Source of the DNA: Glomus cerebriforme
Lineage: Eukaryota; Glomeromycota; Glomeromycetes; Glomerales; Glomeraceae
DNA: 11,377 nt
NCBI GenBank assembly: GCA_003550305.1
Contig: QKYT01000107.1
Location: 26,695-38,071 of the forward strand
Reading direction: 5' to 3'
Position 1 is the first letter of the stretch. Every line of letters begins with the position of its first letter. Positions 8,663 through 11,377 of the stretch are shown in pieces. The position numbers and the translations under genes are program-made. The notes under the pieces were generated by a model. It made no database searches. It was not told where the DNA came from and saw only the letters and a list, made by a program, of their open reading frames with translations.

Positions 8663-9061
8663 TCATAAAATGCATTTAATTCTTTGCCTTTTAAACCTTT
8701 GGAGTTTTTCTGAGATTGGTTTAATCTAAATAATAGGCAGTTCAGAAATAACAGACTTGGATTTGGATTTCTTTCCTCCAGTTTTTTTTGCTTTAATTTC
8801 AGAAATAGTATTTTCTTTTGTGTAAAGTAAATTAGCATTTAATTGTAATATTATCTTTTTAGAATTTGAAGGAGGATCTGTTAGTGGACCCCTTTGAAAG
8901 TTCATATTTTTAGGATCTATTGGTAGATGAACTCCTCTCCATATTTGATATACTCACCATGTTGATATTTTGTATTTGTTAGTTGAATTTTTAGCTTTAA
9001 TAATATCCTAAATATCTTCAGCAGATAGGGGAGTGGCATCTGAACATAAATACTGAAGCAT
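8663..9061 (-). pseudogene. Small HTH-like gene relic with three in-frame stops
   Basis: One frame runs from an ATG at 9061 to a TGA at 8663 (132 codons) with no frameshift. It reads PLSAEDI, a TAG, DIIKAKNSTNKYKISTW, a TGA, then VYQIWRGVHLPIDPKNM. The part around Y-K-I-S-T..VYQIWRG resembles a short helix-turn-helix of the sort that precedes DNA-binding repeats in fungal and phage-type nucleases and regulators. The rest is polar, with a basic patch (KAKKTGGKKSKSKS), then a TAG and PISEKLQRF. Each stop could come from a single C-to-T change (CAG to TAG, CGA to TGA, CAG to TAG) on the coding strand. It lies tail to tail with the Gag-protease relic. The function is not known; the helix-turn-helix reading is tentative. 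Confidence 0.55.
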
Positions 9062-9460
9062 TTTTTTACAGATAGACAGAAAAAATCTTTCAAAAAATAA
9101 TCATATTTTTTCAATATATTTTTAGTATGTATTCTAAAATGATCAATGGTCAGGCAAACTGATCTACAAAAATTGGTATTCGCCCTCCTAGAAAATTTCG
9201 GATTTCTTTACTTTTTTATTTTTTTTTTATCTATGACATAGTGAAAATATACATATACATATAGCATATATATACCAAAAAAAATAGCATAGAAAAAATT
9301 CATTTTTTTTTCTAGAACTTTATTTTTTACTAAGATACCTAAGGCACCTAGGAAATAGAGTGAAGGAACAAGTTAAAACAAAAAAAGAATACTTTCTTAT
9401 ATAATAAACTCTGCCCTAAAAAGTGATCCAGTAAAATTTCTAATATTATTTCTAGAATAC
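9062..9460. other. AT-rich non-coding stretch with a TA-type microsatellite
   Basis: No reading frame I trust on either strand. Poly-T and poly-A tracts are frequent, and 9248-9274 is a short run of ATACAT/ATATAT repeats. The stretch ends at the terminal motif of the hAT element at 9461. The eight bases before that motif, TAGAATAC (9453-9460), would be the target duplication if the element's other end were known. Confidence 0.5.
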
Positions 9461-9482
9461 TAGGGATGACAAAAATCCGTCC
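9461..9482 (+). repeat. hAT left terminal inverted repeat (putative)
   Basis: The motif begins TAGGGATGAC and ends GTCC. Its position about 300 bases before the transposase ATG and its TAGGG start fit a hAT end. The partner repeat, which should read GGAC...CCCTA, was not found to the right. Confidence 0.6.
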
Positions 9483-9576
9483 TATTTTGCATTCTAGTAT
9501 GGAACATGAAATTGGCATACTCATAGTTACACTTTTTGGTAACCAAATGGGCCAGTCATATTACAGTATTGTACAT

Positions 9577-9698
9577 GGACACTATCCATAACATCTTGAT
9601 TGGACAACTATATTCATGTTTACTGTTCATTGTTCATGTTCCAAAAAATGTCCCAATTAGTAATTGTTATATAGACATGTCCAGATATTTCTAGGACA
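9577..9698. promoter_or_regulatory. Five TGTCC/GGACA subterminal motifs
   Basis: GGACA occurs at 9577-9581, 9602-9606 and 9694-9698, and its complement TGTCC at 9649-9653 and 9678-9682. Five copies in 122 AT-rich bases is more than expected by chance. hAT transposases of the Ac/Ds type bind short motifs repeated just inside the ends, so these are candidate binding sites. That role is inferred. Confidence 0.45.
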
Positions 9699-10031
9699 AA
9701 ATTATATGTTCAAAATATCCAATCCTAAGCCACAAAAAAATTTTTTTTTAAAATTTGAATATGTCATTTCCTGCTTTGCTAAATCAATATATTGTCAGAA
9801 CTGATGTTAAAATTAATAAAAGTAATCACCAAATTTTTTGTAAATCTTGTATAGAAGAGTTATAAAAGGAAAAAGAATGCAAAATATAGTTTCCAAATAA
9901 AAAAAATCAGATTATTCAACATCTTAAGAAATGTCCAAATTTTCTTGATAAAACTGATGAAAAAGTGCAAAAAGAAATTTTTGGAATTTTACAACCTAAT
10001 ATTTCAAATTTAATTCCTCAAAAAAGAAAAT

Positions 10032-10100
10032 GTAAGTATTTAAATTTTAACAGTTTTATTTATAATAAATATATATTAATTTTATTTAATTCTTTTTTAG
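10032..10100 (+). other. Intron 1 of the hAT transposase (69 nt)
   Basis: The donor is GTAAGTATTT and the acceptor TTCTTTTTTAG. Splicing joins KRK to SEFQSSLPSV in the same frame. Its length is divisible by three and it contains no stop in this frame, so retention would also be read through. Confidence 0.65.
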
Positions 10101-10554
10101 TTTCAGAATTTCAATCTTCTTTACCATCAGTCTCTTCTCATAAAATAATTAATCATTCTTCATATTATAGACCTATGGATAACAAAAGAACTTTTTGAAT
10201 TTTTAAATCCATTTCTTAAATTACCTGATCTGTGTGTTCTTGAAGATGAAATATTAAAATGAGTTGTAACTGAATCAGACAAGGTTATGGAATCTATGCT
10301 TAAAGAAGATCCAGTTGGAGTAACTTTAACTTTTAATGGGTGGACCAATGTAAAGAATGAACAATTGTTAGGAATAATTTTATTGGCATCAGAAGGAAAA
10401 CCTTATATTTGGAAAGCAGTTGATATTAGTTCTNAANGTGAAAATTATATGGCAGTAATAAATAAANTTGAATTAATGCTTNATGAATTGAAAAGCAAAG
10501 ATATTACTGTTTGTGCAATANTTACTGATAGTGCATCAGCATATGAGCAGCTAG

Positions 10555-10631
10555 GTAAATATTATCTTAATTGATTTATTTAATTTTTTACAAATTATTA
10601 TTAAAATTTATTTTTATTATTTTAAATAAAG
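10555..10631 (+). other. Intron 2 of the hAT transposase (77 nt)
   Basis: The donor is GTAAATATTA and the acceptor AAATAAAG. Splicing creates an Arg codon across the junction (GCAGCTAG plus A) and leads into CRLRISHRS. This is the family's basic stretch after the SAY motif, and it needs a one-base shift just upstream, near 10540. Confidence 0.6.
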
Positions 10632-10909
10632 ATGTAGATTAAGAATTTCTCACAGATCAATAGTATTTTTGCCATGTTTTACACATCAAATTAATCTATG
10701 TGTTAGAAAAATCGTTAAAGAGTATACAAAATTTAAAATTACTATTGATCATGCTATTCAACTTGCTACTTATTTTAAAAATTCAAATCACAAATTTTTT
10801 ATTGCAAAATTATAAAAAAATGTATTGCAATAACTGTTCCTGAGAAAACAAGATGGAATAGTCTTTATTATATGTTATAAGTCTCTTAAAAATGCAGCAA
10901 GCATTACAA

Positions 10910-10975
10910 GTAAGTTTATTTAATTAATTCATATTTGTAAAATAATTTTTAATCTTTATTATTTTTTTTTATTAG
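10910..10975 (+). other. Intron 3 of the hAT transposase (66 nt)
   Basis: The donor is GTAAGTTTAT and the acceptor TTTTTTATTAG after a long T tract. It joins a short MQQALQ segment to ILAINFKLP, as in related transposases. Confidence 0.65.
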
Positions 10976-11017
10976 ATACTTGCCATTAATTTTAAACTAC
11001 CAATTGTTGAATCTTGA

Positions 11018-11377
11018 CGTTACCAAGAAGAATTTTAAACTTTGTCACGTGAGATATTTGAAATTATTGATTTCACAGCATAGCGGGCTTTCTATATTAT
11101 CACATGAAATTTGCCGATCATTTTCGATTTTATCACATGATATAAGATACCGTTATGAGANATTATATTGATTCTTTTGAANAATTNTACATANATGTAT
11201 ATTCTCAAATTCTGCAAACATATTANTTTTATTTTAAACTTTAATCNTACTTATTTTTATTAAAATCCATTTATTATTGATTAACTTTCATATGTAATAA
11301 CTATTTAATTTAACACAATCTACATATTTTTTTTTATATAAATGTCTTGGCGAATTAAAATCTTACATAATAAATGT
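11018..11377. repeat. AT-rich flank with CAC(A/G)TGA repeats and ambiguous bases
   Basis: Transposase homology has ended. CACGTGA (11046-11052), CACATGA (11101-11107) and CACATGA (11134-11140) recur, the last two inside the similar blocks TTATCACATGAAAT and TTATCACATGATAT. An open frame crosses the repeat but has no protein motif. Ambiguous bases occur at 11161, 11182, 11187, 11194, 11226 and 11247. The remainder is AT-rich with no gene that I can see. Confidence 0.45.

Larger units (their letters stand above)
9461..11017 (+). mobile_element. hAT DNA transposon, 5' portion
   Basis: The element starts with TAGGGATGACAAAAATCCGT, a hAT-type terminal sequence (C/TAGGG-start). It continues through about 280 bases of untranslated DNA with repeated TGTCC motifs and then a BED-finger/DUF659 transposase with three introns. 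Homology ends at about 11017, early in the fourth exon. The C-terminal dimerisation domain and the right terminal repeat are absent from the window. The element is therefore truncated or interrupted. Confidence 0.8.
9761..11017 (+). pseudogene. hAT transposase relic (BED finger, DUF659 region)
   Basis: A hAT transposase excises and inserts the element through an RNase H-like core. The ATG at 9761 starts MSFPALLNQYIVRTDVK. A BED-type zinc finger follows: C-x2-C in FCKSC and H-x3-C in HLKKC, with TAA at 9863 and TAG at 9887 inside it. After intron 1 the frame runs to 10196. It shifts to ELFEFLNPFLKLPDL, a TGA at 10260, then DPVGVTLTFNGWTNVKNEQL, the DUF659 signature, and TDSASAYEQ. After intron 2 comes RLRISHRSIVFLPCFTHQIN and LATYFKNSNHKFFIAKL (TAA at 10813), then, after a shift, VPEKTRWNSLYYML. 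Exon 4 gives ILAINFKLPIVES and a TGA at 11015. The conserved C-terminal half is missing. Five ambiguous bases lie in the DUF659 part. It is not functional. Confidence 0.9.

Noticed and set aside
8917..9114. Minus-strand frame beginning MKKYDYF
   Set aside because: It overlaps the HTH-like relic in another frame; the relic's frame carries the recognisable VYQIWRG text.
10980..11171. Open frame through the CAC(A/G)TGA repeats
   Set aside because: Its repeated ILSHE/ILSHD words come from the DNA repeat, and it is out of frame with the transposase exon.
1..11377. CRISPR array, rRNA, tRNA or bacterial operon
   Set aside because: No regularly spaced repeats, no structured RNA gene and no ribosome-binding layout; the introns and families are eukaryotic.

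Overview
The window is AT-rich eukaryotic DNA that reads as a fungal repeat graveyard. I infer a Glomeromycotina fungus close to Rhizophagus. The reasons are the very high A+T content, short introns (54-77 nt) with GTAAGT/GTAAAT donors, and a mix of protein types known from those genomes: Tc1/mariner and hAT transposases, a CCHC-knuckle Gag joined to a retropepsin, cysteine-type LRR fragments of F-box proteins, and Crinkler-type effectors. The species is an inference and was not searched. No intact gene was found; every recognisable reading frame carries stops, frameshifts or deletions.

Layout. 186-1299 (minus): Tc1/mariner transposase relic with a DD34E core and one intron. 1458-1560: an inverted-repeat pair. 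1576-1891 (+): two cysteine-type leucine-rich repeats from an F-box-like protein. 2066-2750 (+): a decayed retroelement protease whose active-site glycine is lost. 2750-3343: nothing recognised. 3344-4626 (+): a broken Crinkler-like gene, with an N-terminal header and a C-terminal PD-(D/E)xK nuclease-like part, one good intron included. 4627-4911: a hairpin and little else. 4930-5736 (+): a frame-broken gene of unknown function. 5865-8613 (+): a Gag-protease retroelement relic without reverse transcriptase. 8663-9061 (minus): a small HTH-like relic with three in-frame stops. 9062-9460: simple AT-rich DNA. 9461-11017 (+): the 5' part of a hAT element, with terminal motif, subterminal repeats and a transposase relic with three introns. 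11018-11377: AT-rich DNA with CAC(A/G)TGA repeats and ambiguous bases.

The pieces do not form a pathway. They share decay by point mutation and small indels, which suggests successive insertions into a gene-poor compartment. The Crinkler-like fragment and the unknown gene at 4930-5736 are the two host-type genes most worth comparing with intact relatives. I saw no convincing new biological system.
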